Below the pieces are notes generated by a model. That model was not told where the DNA came from. It searched no databases and worked only from the letters and a program-made list of their open reading frames with translations. The translations under genes were made by a program, and so were the position numbers. A DNA stretch of 9,546 bases from Burkholderiales bacterium (GTDB taxonomy: Bacteria > Pseudomonadota > Gammaproteobacteria > Burkholderiales > SG8-39), in assembly GCA_016649475.1 (NCBI GenBank), contig JAENXP010000045.1:1-9546 (forward strand), read 5' to 3'. Below are positions 1 to 6,003 of the stretch, piece after piece (the stretch's first letter is position 1; every line of letters begins with the position of its first letter).

Positions 1-1074
1 CGCAGCGGTGTCGGCGAGGCTTTGGGTCTTCGATTTGCTTTCCTGCGCCTGTTTGACCAGGTCGATGACCTGCGACAGAAACGAATCCTTGCCGGTGCCC
101 TTGACCTCGACGGTGAGCGAACCCTCGCCGTTGATGGAGCCGCCGATGACCTTGCCGCCGGTCTTCCTCGCAACCGGGGTGGATTCTCCGGTGAGCATCG
201 CCTCGTTGACCGAGCTCTCGCCTTCGACGACGACGCCGTCGGCAGGGATTTTTTCGCCGGGTTTGATCAGAACTTTGTCATCCACCACCAGTTCGCCCAG
301 AGGCACGTCCTTTACGCTGCCGTCGGACATGACTTTGTGCGCGTCGGAGGGCATGAGTTGGGCCAGCGCCTCCATGGCCTTCGAGGCCCCCATCACCGAT
401 TTCATCTCGATCCAGTGCCCCAGCAGCATGATGTCGACCAGGGTGGCCAGTTCCCAGAAGAAGACCTTGCCGGTCAGCCCGAACACCACGGCGCTGCTAT
501 ACAGATAGGCAGTGCTGATGGCGACCGCGACCAGGGTCATCATTCCGGGTTGCAGGGATTTCAGTTCCGTGACCAGACCCTTGAGGAACGGCCAGCCGCC
601 ATACCAGAAGACCGCGGAAGAAAATCCAAACAGGACATAAGCGTCGCCGGAAAAGCGGATGGCTACGCGCAGGCCGACCAGCGATTGCAGCAGCGGCGAG
701 AGCGCGAGTATCGGCAGGGTCAAAACCAGCGCGATCCAGAAGCGTCTGCGGAAGTCCGCCGCCATGTGCGCATGATGGTTTTGGTGATCTTGATGGCCTT
801 CGTGACCTTCGTGATCTTGATGACCTTCGTGGCCTTGGTGACCTTCGTGGCCTTCGTGGCCTTGGTGCGCCTGGTGATCGGAATGCCCAGCATGGCCGGA
901 ACCGGCATGCTGCAATTGCGCTTCGGCCTCCAGCCAATTTTCCTTGGCACTTGCTTTGGGACGGCCATCCTTCTGCGAAAGGGCATAAGCCGCTTTCTCA
1001 AGCTCGTCTTGGCTCGGCTTGGCTGCCGGTTCGCCTTTGGCCGGGTGTTTATCGTGGTGCGTTTGTTCGCTCAT
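1..1074 (-). CDS. copB: Copper-translocating P1B-type ATPase, CopB type, 5' part
   Basis: N-terminal 358 residues of an inner-membrane ATPase that exports copper; the C-terminal part (CPx helix, DKTGT phosphorylation loop, ATP-binding domain) lies beyond the left edge. Seen: a DUF2934-like segment at residues about 21-56 (AAYALSQKDGRP, NWLEAEAQL); a His-rich stretch at 60-103 built from GHEGHQ-like units; hydrophobic helices at about 112-133, 143-165, 178-201 and 203-220; the LGHWIEM motif at 218-224; and the actuator domain with PGEKIPADG (272-280) and TGES (295-298). LGHWIEM and the His-rich N-terminus, without CxxC heavy-metal domains, are typical of CopB rather than CopA. The ATG at 1072-1074 is preceded by GAGGT nine bases upstream. 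The metal could also be silver or another ion, since the CPx motif is not visible. Confidence 0.93.
   Translation of the reverse strand, partial: MSEQTHHDKHPAKGEPAAKPSQDELEKAAYALSQKDGRPKASAKENWLEAEAQLQHAGSGHAGHSDHQAHQGHEGHEGHQGHEGHQDHEGHEGHQDHQNHHAHMAADFRRRFWIALVLTLPILALSPLLQSLVGLRVAIRFSGDAYVLFGFSSAVFWYGGWPFLKGLVTELKSLQPGMMTLVAVAISTAYLYSSAVVFGLTGKVFFWELATLVDIMLLGHWIEMKSVMGASKAMEALAQLMPSDAHKVMSDGSVKDVPLGELVVDDKVLIKPGEKIPADGVVVEGESSVNEAMLTGESTPVARKTGGKVIGGSINGEGSLTVEVKGTGKDSFLSQVIDLVKQAQESKSKTQSLADTAA
766..897 (-). repeat. Degenerate tandem repeat encoding the His-rich metal-binding tract of CopB
   Basis: Short units reading GGCCACGAAGGTCAC-like on the minus strand recur about a dozen times and encode H-E-G-H-Q/H-Q-D-H peptides at residues 60-103 of the ATPase. 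Almost every third residue is histidine, about 19 in 44. Such tracts bind or buffer copper in CopB-type pumps (family knowledge). The near-identical 6- to 15-base units make the tract prone to length change. Confidence 0.85.
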
Positions 1075-1251
1075 CGAGTCGATACCTCATTCATTTATGC
1101 GGATCTCGCGCTTCCTCAGTCGGTAAGCGCCCTCGATCAGAACCGCCAGTGCAAAAGCCACCGGCTACAAGCCCATCCTGCCCTCGCCTGCCTCACTCAT
1201 GTGTGGCCGGCCGCGAACATGGCAGCAGCGACGGCCGCCATTTTCGGCGGG

Positions 1252-1452
1252 CTATCTCTGCAGGACCCACTCTCTGGTTTCGTGGTCATAAATCCATACC
1301 TGGGTCGGATGCGCCGTAACGCTGATCTCGAGTTTGATCGCCTGCCGCTTGTTGATGTGGGGAACCGCGAGGCGGCGGGCCTGTTCCAGCGAATAGGCCG
1401 TGGTCGTGGACCTTTCGTCGACATAGAGCGTGCAACCTGTTATCAGCGGCAT
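1252..1452 (-). CDS. Conserved small protein of unknown function, 66 residues
   Basis: I do not recognise a named family. The protein has a mixed composition with a coherent fold-like pattern: a short beta-like start (ITGCTLYVDE), an amphipathic SLEQARRLAVPHI helix, then KLEISV and a terminal VWIYDHETREWV segment rich in Trp and Tyr. It has one Cys and no signal peptide or membrane segment, so it is probably cytoplasmic. The ATG at 1450-1452 has a strong GGAGG site eight bases upstream (plus positions 1461-1465), which fixes the start. It lies 177 bases upstream of the copper ATPase on the same strand and about 90 bases downstream of a predicted Crp-type promoter, so both could share one transcript. 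Confidence 0.7.
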   Translation of the reverse strand: MPLITGCTLYVDERSTTTAYSLEQARRLAVPHINKRQAIKLEISVTAHPTQVWIYDHETREWVLQR

Positions 1453-1550
1453 GGCCGGATCCTCCGCAGTTCTTGCTGCTCACGCTATTGCTTTCTTGCC
1501 AGCGCCTGACAGGACGGACCGGGCGTGGCACGAAGACCGTGCACGCACAA

Positions 1551-1595
1551 AGACTATTGCAGGAAATTTGCGGCGTATGTGCGTTGGCGCACATA
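1551..1595 (-). promoter_or_regulatory. Crp-type palindrome plus -10 element, site 1
   Basis: The best palindrome in the window: TATGTGCG-N4-CGCACATA at 1576-1595, a perfect 8-bp inverted repeat. On the minus strand a -10-like TAGTCT lies at 1551-1556, its centre 32 bp from the palindrome centre. This predicts a start near 1544 and a leader of about 90 bases before the 66-residue gene. Function as an activator site is inferred from geometry. Confidence 0.65.
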
Positions 1596-1678
1596 GCTCC
1601 CGGCGGCCCCGGCGTTGACGCGTGCCACCGAGGATTTCTGCGGTAAATCAGTGGGGGGGCAGGACTCCCCGTCAGGCG

Positions 1679-2377
1679 CTATTGCGGCGCGTGATTGCCC
1701 TCGGCGTGAAATCGCTGCAGGTCTGCCAGCACTTCGGAAACAGCCTGTTTGCGCGCCGCTGCGATGTCGTGCGAGTCCGGGGCCCGCTCGGTCTCGCCGC
1801 CCTCCAGTGCCGCCAGCTTGTCGAATACCCGCAGCGCCCGTTGACCATCATAGCCGGCGGCAAAAAGAATTGCCGCCCCGATCCTGTCCGCTTCGCGTTC
1901 CTGCAGCCGCGCCGTGGGCCGATAGGCAGTGGCGTAGGCGTCCTTGGCAAGAAACTCGAGCAGCGCCGTGCGCGCGGTGGGGACTTTTTCTTTTCCGAGG
2001 AATTCCGCCATGAACGAGAGCTTCGCCGCGGCATGTCCGGCAACGAGGTGCGCGGCCTCGTGCGAAAGTATCAATGCGAGCTCGTCGTCGTTGACCTGCA
2101 GCGTGCGCAGGAACGTCGCGTCTACGAGTATGGTTTCCCCCGGGAATGCCGCGGCGCCATAGCCGAAGTCATCGATCAGTATCGCCCTCCAGGACGAATT
2201 CGAATAACGCGTATCGATGGCGGCCAGCGCCGCGCCCCTCGAGTTCGAGGTTCCCGAACTGACGAACGCCCGCTGGCACGCCCGGTGCGCGGCCTGCGGC
2301 AAAGCCACTGCGCTCGAAGCAATTCTAAGCACACCCGGGGAACTGGCCTCGTTCAAAGCGACAGGGGTTTTCACCAC
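1679..2377 (-). CDS. M48-type zinc metalloprotease
   Basis: A 232-residue protein with the gluzincin motif HEAAH at residues 106-110, preceded by a typical M48 beta-strand/helix (ETILVDATFLRTLQVNDDELALILS). The likely third zinc ligand is Glu160 in QEREADRIGA, matching the E-x-x-A-D block of M48 proteases. It has no membrane helix or clear signal peptide, so it resembles the small soluble M48 proteins rather than HtpX. The start is uncertain: a GTG pair at 2372-2377 is the only usual start near the 5' end of the frame. The frame stays open up to the previous gene's stop at 2429-2431, with no ATG in it. It is the last gene of a three-gene minus-strand operon, 51 bases after the upstream stop. 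Substrate unknown; a role in envelope protein quality control is inference. Confidence 0.82.
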   Translation of the reverse strand: MVKTPVALNEASSPGVLRIASSAVALPQAAHRACQRAFVSSGTSNSRGAALAAIDTRYSNSSWRAILIDDFGYGAAAFPGETILVDATFLRTLQVNDDELALILSHEAAHLVAGHAAAKLSFMAEFLGKEKVPTARTALLEFLAKDAYATAYRPTARLQEREADRIGAAILFAAGYDGQRALRVFDKLAALEGGETERAPDSHDIAAARKQAVSEVLADLQRFHAEGNHAPQ

Positions 2378-2428
2378 TCGGAGCGGCTCCAGGCGGAAAG
2401 CCGAAGGCGCAGATTCCGCGCATAGCTC

Positions 2429-2896
2429 CTAGAGGTCGACCAGCGTCAGCTCAAATCCGCTTAGCGAGAGCTTCTTGCCCTCTGGCAGTTTCAGATAGGC
2501 TGCGGCTTCGTCGGAGGTGAATCCGTAGGCGAAACTCAATCCGCCGCGGCTGAAACTGCCGGCACCGAAGCCGCGAAACAGGCCCACTCGCCGAAAGCGA
2601 AATGTCGCAGTAGCGCCGTCGCTGCACACGAATGTTCCCAAACCGCCGCGCTCGGCGCTGGACGCAAACTGCCCCCGGCAGCTAAGGCCAGGGTTCTGTT
2701 GCGAATGAATTGCCAGGGTTCCCGACCCGTCAAGATGGCCTTCGGCCTCACCCACGAACAGTTCACCGGCGAGCATCGCGATGACCTCGCGCGTCGCTGA
2801 AAACAACCCTGCATGCGCCTGCGTTGCCGGACCGGCCAGCCCGATACACGCGGCAACGACCGCGAAGGCCGGCCGGCCTGGAACGCCAATCGTCAT
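2429..2896 (-). CDS. Secreted protein of unknown function
   Basis: 155 residues beginning with a signal-peptide-like segment (hydrophobic 11-22, possible AxA-type cleavage after QAHA at residue 29). The mature part is Gly- and Ser-rich and beta-like, with Cys73 and Cys91 spaced to form a possible disulfide (LSCRGQF and TFVCSDG), and ends with an EGKKLSLSGFELTLV strand. I recall similar periplasmic proteins in proteobacteria but no named domain. Its ATG overlaps the stop of the DUF3096 gene (TGATG on the minus strand), indicating translational coupling; no strong separate ribosome site is visible. Being encoded between a membrane peptide and a metalloprotease suggests an envelope role, which is inference. 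Confidence 0.78.
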   Translation of the reverse strand: MTIGVPGRPAFAVVAACIGLAGPATQAHAGLFSATREVIAMLAGELFVGEAEGHLDGSGTLAIHSQQNPGLSCRGQFASSAERGGLGTFVCSDGATATFRFRRVGLFRGFGAGSFSRGGLSFAYGFTSDEAAAYLKLPEGKKLSLSGFELTLVDL

Positions 2897-3048
2897 CAGA
2901 GGCGCAGGTGGCCGACGCCGAACAGACCTATCAGTCCGACGGCGATCAGATAAATCGCGACGATATAGTTGAGCAGCCTGGGCACGATCAGGATGAGAAT
3001 CCCGGCGATCAGCGATATCAGCGGAGCAAGTCCCAAAGTGATATTCAT
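2896..3048 (-). CDS. DUF3096 family small membrane protein
   Basis: A 50-residue, almost wholly hydrophobic protein: an apolar helix at residues about 5-22 (LGLAPLISLIAGILILIV), a PRLLNYIV turn, and a second apolar helix at 28-45. The pattern LISLIAGILILIVPRLLNYIVAIY.. is what I know from DUF3096 proteins, whose function is not established. The ATG at 3046-3048 is preceded by AAAGGGT at a spacing of about six bases. First gene of the operon with the secreted protein and the M48 protease; its stop overlaps the next start. A Crp-type promoter lies 75-120 bases upstream. Confidence 0.85.
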   Translation of the reverse strand: MNITLGLAPLISLIAGILILIVPRLLNYIVAIYLIAVGLIGLFGVGHLRL

Positions 3049-3122
3049 GTAGCTACCCTTTCTTCAGTCTGGCGGCCCGGCGGCGTGCCGGGATACGGTC
3101 AAATTGTCTTCCGGCAATGCAA

Positions 3123-3167
3123 TATTTACGCCCTAAACGACACTGGCTCCGTGCGGCCACGCACATT
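3123..3167 (-). promoter_or_regulatory. Crp-type palindrome plus -10 element, site 2 (DUF3096 operon)
   Basis: Minus-strand AATGTGCG-TGGC-CGCACGGA at 3148-3167, with TAAATA at 3123-3128 centred 32 bp downstream. Predicted start near 3116, leader about 68 bases to the DUF3096 ATG. Seven of eight left-half positions match the consensus. Confidence 0.6.
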
Positions 3168-3357
3168 GGAACGGCTATTTCTCGCTAGCGCAGGCAGTCT
3201 ACGGCCGCCTCGACGGGGTGCGTGCACAACGACCCTGGCGCGCGGTGGCGGGTAAAGCGATCCGGATCGCACGGCCCCGCGCCGACGCACCATCGATCCG
3301 CGGTATCTGCGCACTGCGGCGTGTTCGCGACCGGATAATTGCTTATTTCAGCGCCGC

Positions 3358-3402
3358 TATGCACGCTGGCGTACCGAACTGGCCGACCAGTTCGCGTAGG
3401 CT
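3358..3402 (+). promoter_or_regulatory. Crp-type palindrome plus -10 element, site 3
   Basis: Plus-strand TATGCACG-CTGG-CGTACCGA at 3358-3377, with TAGGCT at 3397-3402 centred 32 bp downstream, nearly the same hexamer as sites 1 and 7. Predicted start near 3409, about 107 bases before the signal-peptide ATG at 3516. Confidence 0.58.
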
Positions 3403-3515
3403 CATTGCCGAGCGTGGATCAGAGTCCGGCAAGGGCCGGATTGCGCCGAATCAGGATTGAGTGCCGAGGTTTGACATCTGCCCCGGCAAAGGCAATTTTC
3501 TCGCAGGAGACAGCA

Positions 3516-3590
3516 ATGAAAGCGGTATTGAAAACCACCTTGGCGGCGGCCGGATTGGCGGTCGCCACGCAGGCTGCGGCGGCCACAGGC
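3516..3590 (+). pseudogene. 5' fragment of a secreted-protein gene (signal peptide only)
   Basis: A well-formed gene start: AGGAGA at 3505-3510, five-base spacer, ATG, then a typical signal peptide (MKAVLKTTLAAAGLAVATQA, continuing AAA). After about residue 25 the reading frame stays open to 3938 but turns into Arg/Cys/Ser-rich sequence unlike a protein, and it runs through a perfect hairpin and over an antisense fnr remnant. No other frame continues it convincingly. I read this as the front of a periplasmic-protein gene whose body was deleted. It could alternatively encode a very short secreted peptide; the product of the intact gene cannot be told. Confidence 0.5.
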
Positions 3591-3618
3591 GCAACACGGC
3601 CCTGCGGGGCCGTGTTGC
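3591..3618. other. Perfect 12-bp hairpin
   Basis: GCAACACGGCCC and its exact complement separated by a TGCG tetraloop. No T-run follows on either strand, so it is not a textbook terminator, though it could be the eroded terminator of the deleted gene whose signal peptide ends just before it. Its outer arm CAACACGG recurs in a second hairpin at 4094-4117. Confidence 0.7.
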
Positions 3619-3796
3619 ATTGGAGTTCGAGCGCCGCCGCGATCAAGATGGAAACCCGTACAAAGCGTTTGCCCATGGCCGGCCCGGCCGCAGCGCAATT
3701 GGCAGGCTTGGGCGAGCGGGCAGCGCCATTCTTCTCCCGGATTGGCACCGGAGGCTGCGCGCAGCGGCGGTGCGGGTCGCGGCATCGACGCCGGAT

Positions 3797-3961
3797 TCAG
3801 TCCTGGTTGCGGCCCATCACCTGTTCAAGGCGGGGGCGGTCGAGGATGCGGATGAATTTCTGCTTTACCCGGATCAGCCCTTCGCTCTGCAATCTGGAGA
3901 AAATGCGGCTGACGGTCTCCAGCTTCAGACCGAGGTAGCTGCCCATTGCGGGCACCTCCCG
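3797..3961 (-). pseudogene. 3' remnant of an fnr/anr-type regulator gene
   Basis: The last 54 codons match the C-terminal DNA-binding domain of FNR-family oxygen regulators: MGSYLGLKLETVSRIFSRLQ is the helix-turn-helix (E-T-V-S-R recognition helix), followed by SEGLIRVKQKFIRILD and RPRLEQVMG, the usual wing and tail. The remaining roughly 190 residues expected (Cys-cluster N-terminus, sensor beta-roll, dimer helix) are absent: upstream of residue REVPAM the sequence becomes a Crp-type palindrome and unrelated GC-rich DNA, and no other minus-strand frame supplies the missing part. The ORF stays open upstream to 4108 but that part does not look like protein. Truncated and very probably non-functional. 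Confidence 0.8.
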
Positions 3962-3964
3962 CCC

Positions 3965-4009
3965 TATGTACGCTAACGCATAGAACACGCGGGGCGCATG
4001 GCGGAAACT
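3965..4009 (+). promoter_or_regulatory. Crp-type palindrome with weak -10, site 4
   Basis: Plus-strand TATGTACG-CTAA-CGCATAGA at 3965-3984; the expected -10 position, 4004-4009, reads GAAACT, the weakest of the set. It abuts the broken end of the fnr remnant. If active it would start near 4016 and read towards pssA through a hairpin at 4094-4117. Confidence 0.45.
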
Positions 4010-4093
4010 GGCGGCTGCAAACCGCGGCGGACAGCCCGGCACGAACGTGCGCGCGCGGGCAGAATGCGCATAGTGGATTTCGGCGCGCATGCA

Positions 4094-4118
4094 CAACACG
4101 GGGCGCATTCCGTGTTTT
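4094..4118 (+). terminator. Possible terminator or attenuator upstream of pssA
   Basis: AACACGG and CCGTGTT form a 7-bp stem around an eight-base loop, followed by TT then C on the plus strand. Weak: short stem, short T-run. It lies 34 bases before the pssA start codon. Confidence 0.3.
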
Positions 4119-4151
4119 CACTTCCTGACTCAGAGGGATATTCTGACTGCC

Positions 4152-4793
4152 ATGACCACGACCAAACCACACAAGCCCTTCCTGCATGAGCGCTTCTCCT
4201 TGATTCGCGAGTTCCATCTCGCCGACTGGTTTACGCTGGCAAACGCCGTTTGCGGCACGGGAGCGCTGTTCTCCATGATGACCTACCTGCAAACGACCGA
4301 AGTCCGCCATGTCTACTTTGCCTGCGGGCTGGTTGTTGCCGCCATGGTTTTCGACGTACTGGATGGACGCATTGCGCGGTGGCGACAGATGACTTCGGCA
4401 ATGGGCCGCGAACTCGACTCGCTCGCCGATGTCATTTCCTTCGGTGTGGCCCCGGCGGTGATCGCCTACGGTTGCGGCATGCAGGGCCTGTACGACCGTA
4501 TCGTCCTGGCCTACTTTGTTGCCTGCGGCGTATCGCGCCTGGCGCGTTACAACGTTACCGCTGAAGCGCTGTCCGAGGGCGGAAGCAAGGTGAAGTATTT
4601 CGAGGGCACTCCCATTCCGACATCGCTGCTGCTCGTAGTGCTGATGTTCGCGGCTGCCTCGCAGAACGCGCTGGGCGACTCGCTTTGGTTCGGCCAGGTG
4701 GCGTTGGCGGGATTCACGCTGCATCCGATGGTGCTGCTGTTCGCGCTCTCCGGCTCGCTCATGGTCAGCCGCGTGCGCATCCCGAAATTCTGA
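4152..4793 (+). CDS. pssA: CDP-diacylglycerol--serine O-phosphatidyltransferase
   Basis: Inner-membrane enzyme joining CDP-diacylglycerol and L-serine to give phosphatidylserine and CMP, the first step to phosphatidylethanolamine. The 213-residue protein carries the full CDP-alcohol phosphotransferase signature D-x2-D-G-x2-A-R-x8-G-x3-D-x3-D at residues 68-93 (Asp68, Asp71, Gly72, Ala75, Arg76, Gly85, Asp89, Asp93), then SFGVAPA and the SRLARYN block usual in type-II PssA. Hydrophobic helices lie at about 25-46, 54-72, 95-110, 116-130, 155-171 and 183-205. The ATG at 4152 is chosen because MTTTKPHKPF leads into the conserved LADWFTLAN; the ribosome site (GAGGGA, 4133-4138) is rather far. Close relatives in the superfamily (phosphatidylcholine or phosphatidylglycerophosphate synthases) are possible but fit less well. 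The EcsC gene follows after 40 bases. Confidence 0.92.
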   Translation: MTTTKPHKPFLHERFSLIREFHLADWFTLANAVCGTGALFSMMTYLQTTEVRHVYFACGLVVAAMVFDVLDGRIARWRQMTSAMGRELDSLADVISFGVAPAVIAYGCGMQGLYDRIVLAYFVACGVSRLARYNVTAEALSEGGSKVKYFEGTPIPTSLLLVVLMFAAASQNALGDSLWFGQVALAGFTLHPMVLLFALSGSLMVSRVRIPKF

Positions 4794-4833
4794 GCAGCCG
4801 CCGTCCCGATTCCCGATCCAGGAAACTCGACTG

Positions 4834-5611
4834 GTGCTTACATCCGCGGAAATTGAAGACCTGAGGACCGCCAAGCAGCTGCTCGAAACCCCCGGTCTGG
4901 CTGCCCGGATCGGCAACTATGTCGGCGCCCCGATCGAGAAGGGTTTTGCACTGCTTCCAAAACAATGGAATGCGGTGGTAAACGACGCCACGCGCAAATC
5001 GATAGCGGCGGCACTCGACGCTGCTATCTGGACCATGAATCACGGTCAAGCAGGCGCGCCGTCGAACTGGTGGCACAAACTGGCGGCCGGAGCATCAGGC
5101 GCGGCCGGGGGCATGTTCGGCCTGCCTGCGCTCGCCGTCGAACTTCCGCTGTCCACAACGATCATGCTCAGGTCGATTGCGGATATCGCGCGCAGCCAGG
5201 GCGAGAACCTGACGACGGCCGAAGCTAGGCTGGAGTGTATTCAGGTGTTGGCGCTGGGGGGGAGGATCGAATACCGATGACGGCAGCGATACAGGGTATT
5301 TCGCGGCCCGGGCGGCGATGGCCAAGGCCGTTTCCGACGCGGTCCGGCATTTGGCCGGGAGCGGCCTGTCGCACAAAGGGGCTCCGGCCCTGGTCCGCCT
5401 GATTGCGCTGATCGCATCCCGGTTCTCCATCGTGGTATCGGAGAAGGCGGCCGCACAGGCGGTGCCGGTTCTGGGCGCTTTCGGCGGCGCGCTAATCAAC
5501 ACCTTGTTCATCGATCATTTCCAGGATATGGGCAGGGGCCATTTCATCGTGCGCCGGCTGGAGCGCACTCACGGCGCCGAAGAGGTCAAGCGCATTTACA
5601 GTGGACTGTAG
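4834..5611 (+). pseudogene. EcsC family protein, frameshifted at a G7 run
   Basis: Two overlapping-frame halves make one EcsC-family protein of about 258 residues. The first (GTG at 4834, AGGA ten bases upstream) runs 148 codons to TGA at 5278-5280 and holds the Gly/Ala-rich apolar segment (KLAAGASGAAGGMFGLPALA) and ECIQVLALGG typical of the family. Skipping one G of the G7 run at 5256-5262 gives ALGGGSNTDDGSDTGYFAAR and an open frame through AMAKAVSDAVRHLAG to GAFGGALINTLFIDHFQDMG and the stop at 5609-5611. The join restores the expected family sequence without a gap, so the frameshift is real in this read. EcsC proteins have no settled function; the apolar centre suggests membrane association. 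Probably co-transcribed with pssA. Confidence 0.85.
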
Positions 5612-5615
5612 GCTT

Positions 5616-5863
5616 TCATTTCGAATTGCGGGGATGTCCTTCGAAGGTCCCGGTCCCGTTTGCTTCTTCCTGCGCCATCATCAGTGACTTCAAGCCGACA
5701 TAGGGCGTGGCCCCCTGCTCGGCCGGCGCCGGCAGACTCTGCGACGCCTCCGATTCGAGTTCGCGTACGCGGCCTTCCAGCGCCGCCTTGTCGTCCTCCA
5801 GGCTTGCGACCTGGCGCCGCAGCCGATGGCGAAAGCGATACCCAGAATCAACAGGAGCTGCAT
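5616..5863 (-). pseudogene. LapA/DUF1049-type membrane protein gene with internal deletion
   Basis: The ATG at 5861-5863 has GGAGA five bases upstream and starts MQLLLILGIAFAIG, which I recognise as the start of LapA-domain (DUF1049) proteins. Normally about 50-60 residues follow: ALQN-type loop, FEGSL, a second apolar helix and an RR-rich turn. Here the sequence jumps at about 5825-5832 directly to RLRRQVASLEDDKAALEGRVRELESE, the usual C-terminal coiled coil, but in another frame, which runs to TGA at 5616-5618. The start frame ends early in an Arg-rich tail. So the second membrane helix is gone and the halves are out of phase. Its stop is four bases from the convergent EcsC stop. Confidence 0.75.
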
Positions 5864-5910
5864 GTTTTTCTCCGAAGCGATTCAACGCACATATTCCGCA
5901 TGCCGCAGCG

Positions 5911-5933
5911 AAAACGGGGCTTGCGCCCCGTTT
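5911..5933 (-). terminator. Rho-independent terminator of the BON gene
   Basis: A 9-bp perfect stem AAACGGGGC/GCCCCGTTT with a four-base loop; on the minus strand it ends in TTTT. It lies about 70 bases past the BON stop codon. Confidence 0.65.
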
Positions 5934-5971
5934 CCCCTGCGCTTCAGTCGCTAGCGCCGGTTGCGCAACGC

Positions 5972-5992
5972 GACGGCGGCCAGGCCGCCGTC
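5972..5992 (-). other. GC-rich hairpin just after the BON stop
   Basis: GACGGCGGC and its exact complement with a three-base loop, 11 bases downstream of the BON stop on the minus strand and without a T-run. It may protect the 3' end or pause polymerase ahead of the true terminator at 5911-5933. Confidence 0.45.
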
Positions 5993-6003
5993 CCGAGCCA
6001 GAC

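Larger units (their letters stand above)
3049..3515. other. 467-base intergenic region with two divergent regulated promoters
   Basis: No convincing gene on either strand. It holds the leader and promoter of the minus-strand DUF3096 operon (palindrome at 3148-3167) and the promoter of the plus-strand signal-peptide fragment (palindrome at 3358-3377). The 190 bases between the two palindromes are GC-rich and contain only a degenerate CTAG-centred half-like site at 3177-3196. Confidence 0.6.

Noticed and set aside
22..1509. Long plus-strand open frame of 495 codons antisense to the copper ATPase
   Set aside because: The minus strand encodes clear CopB motifs (LGHWIEM, TGES) and has the ribosome site; the plus-strand product is Arg/His-rich with repeats that mirror the His tract and has no family features.
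3177..3196. CTAG-centred palindrome-like sequence between the two promoters of the 3.1-3.5 kb region
   Set aside because: Only the core CG-CTAG-CG and a few flanking bases match, and neither strand has a -10-like hexamer at the expected distance.
3516..3938. Full 140-codon reading of the signal-peptide ORF as a real secreted protein
   Set aside because: Beyond the signal peptide it is Arg/Cys-rich, passes through a perfect hairpin and overlaps the fnr remnant antisense; no sign of a folded domain.
3825..4916. Minus-strand open frame of 363 codons across pssA
   Set aside because: It is a shadow of pssA and the fnr remnant in another frame; composition is Arg/Gln/His-rich and no motif is visible.
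5874..5893. Perfect half-site TATGTGCG (minus) just before the LapA-type gene
   Set aside because: The second half does not match and the -10 expected 32 bp away would lie inside the coding region; probably chance or a dead site.
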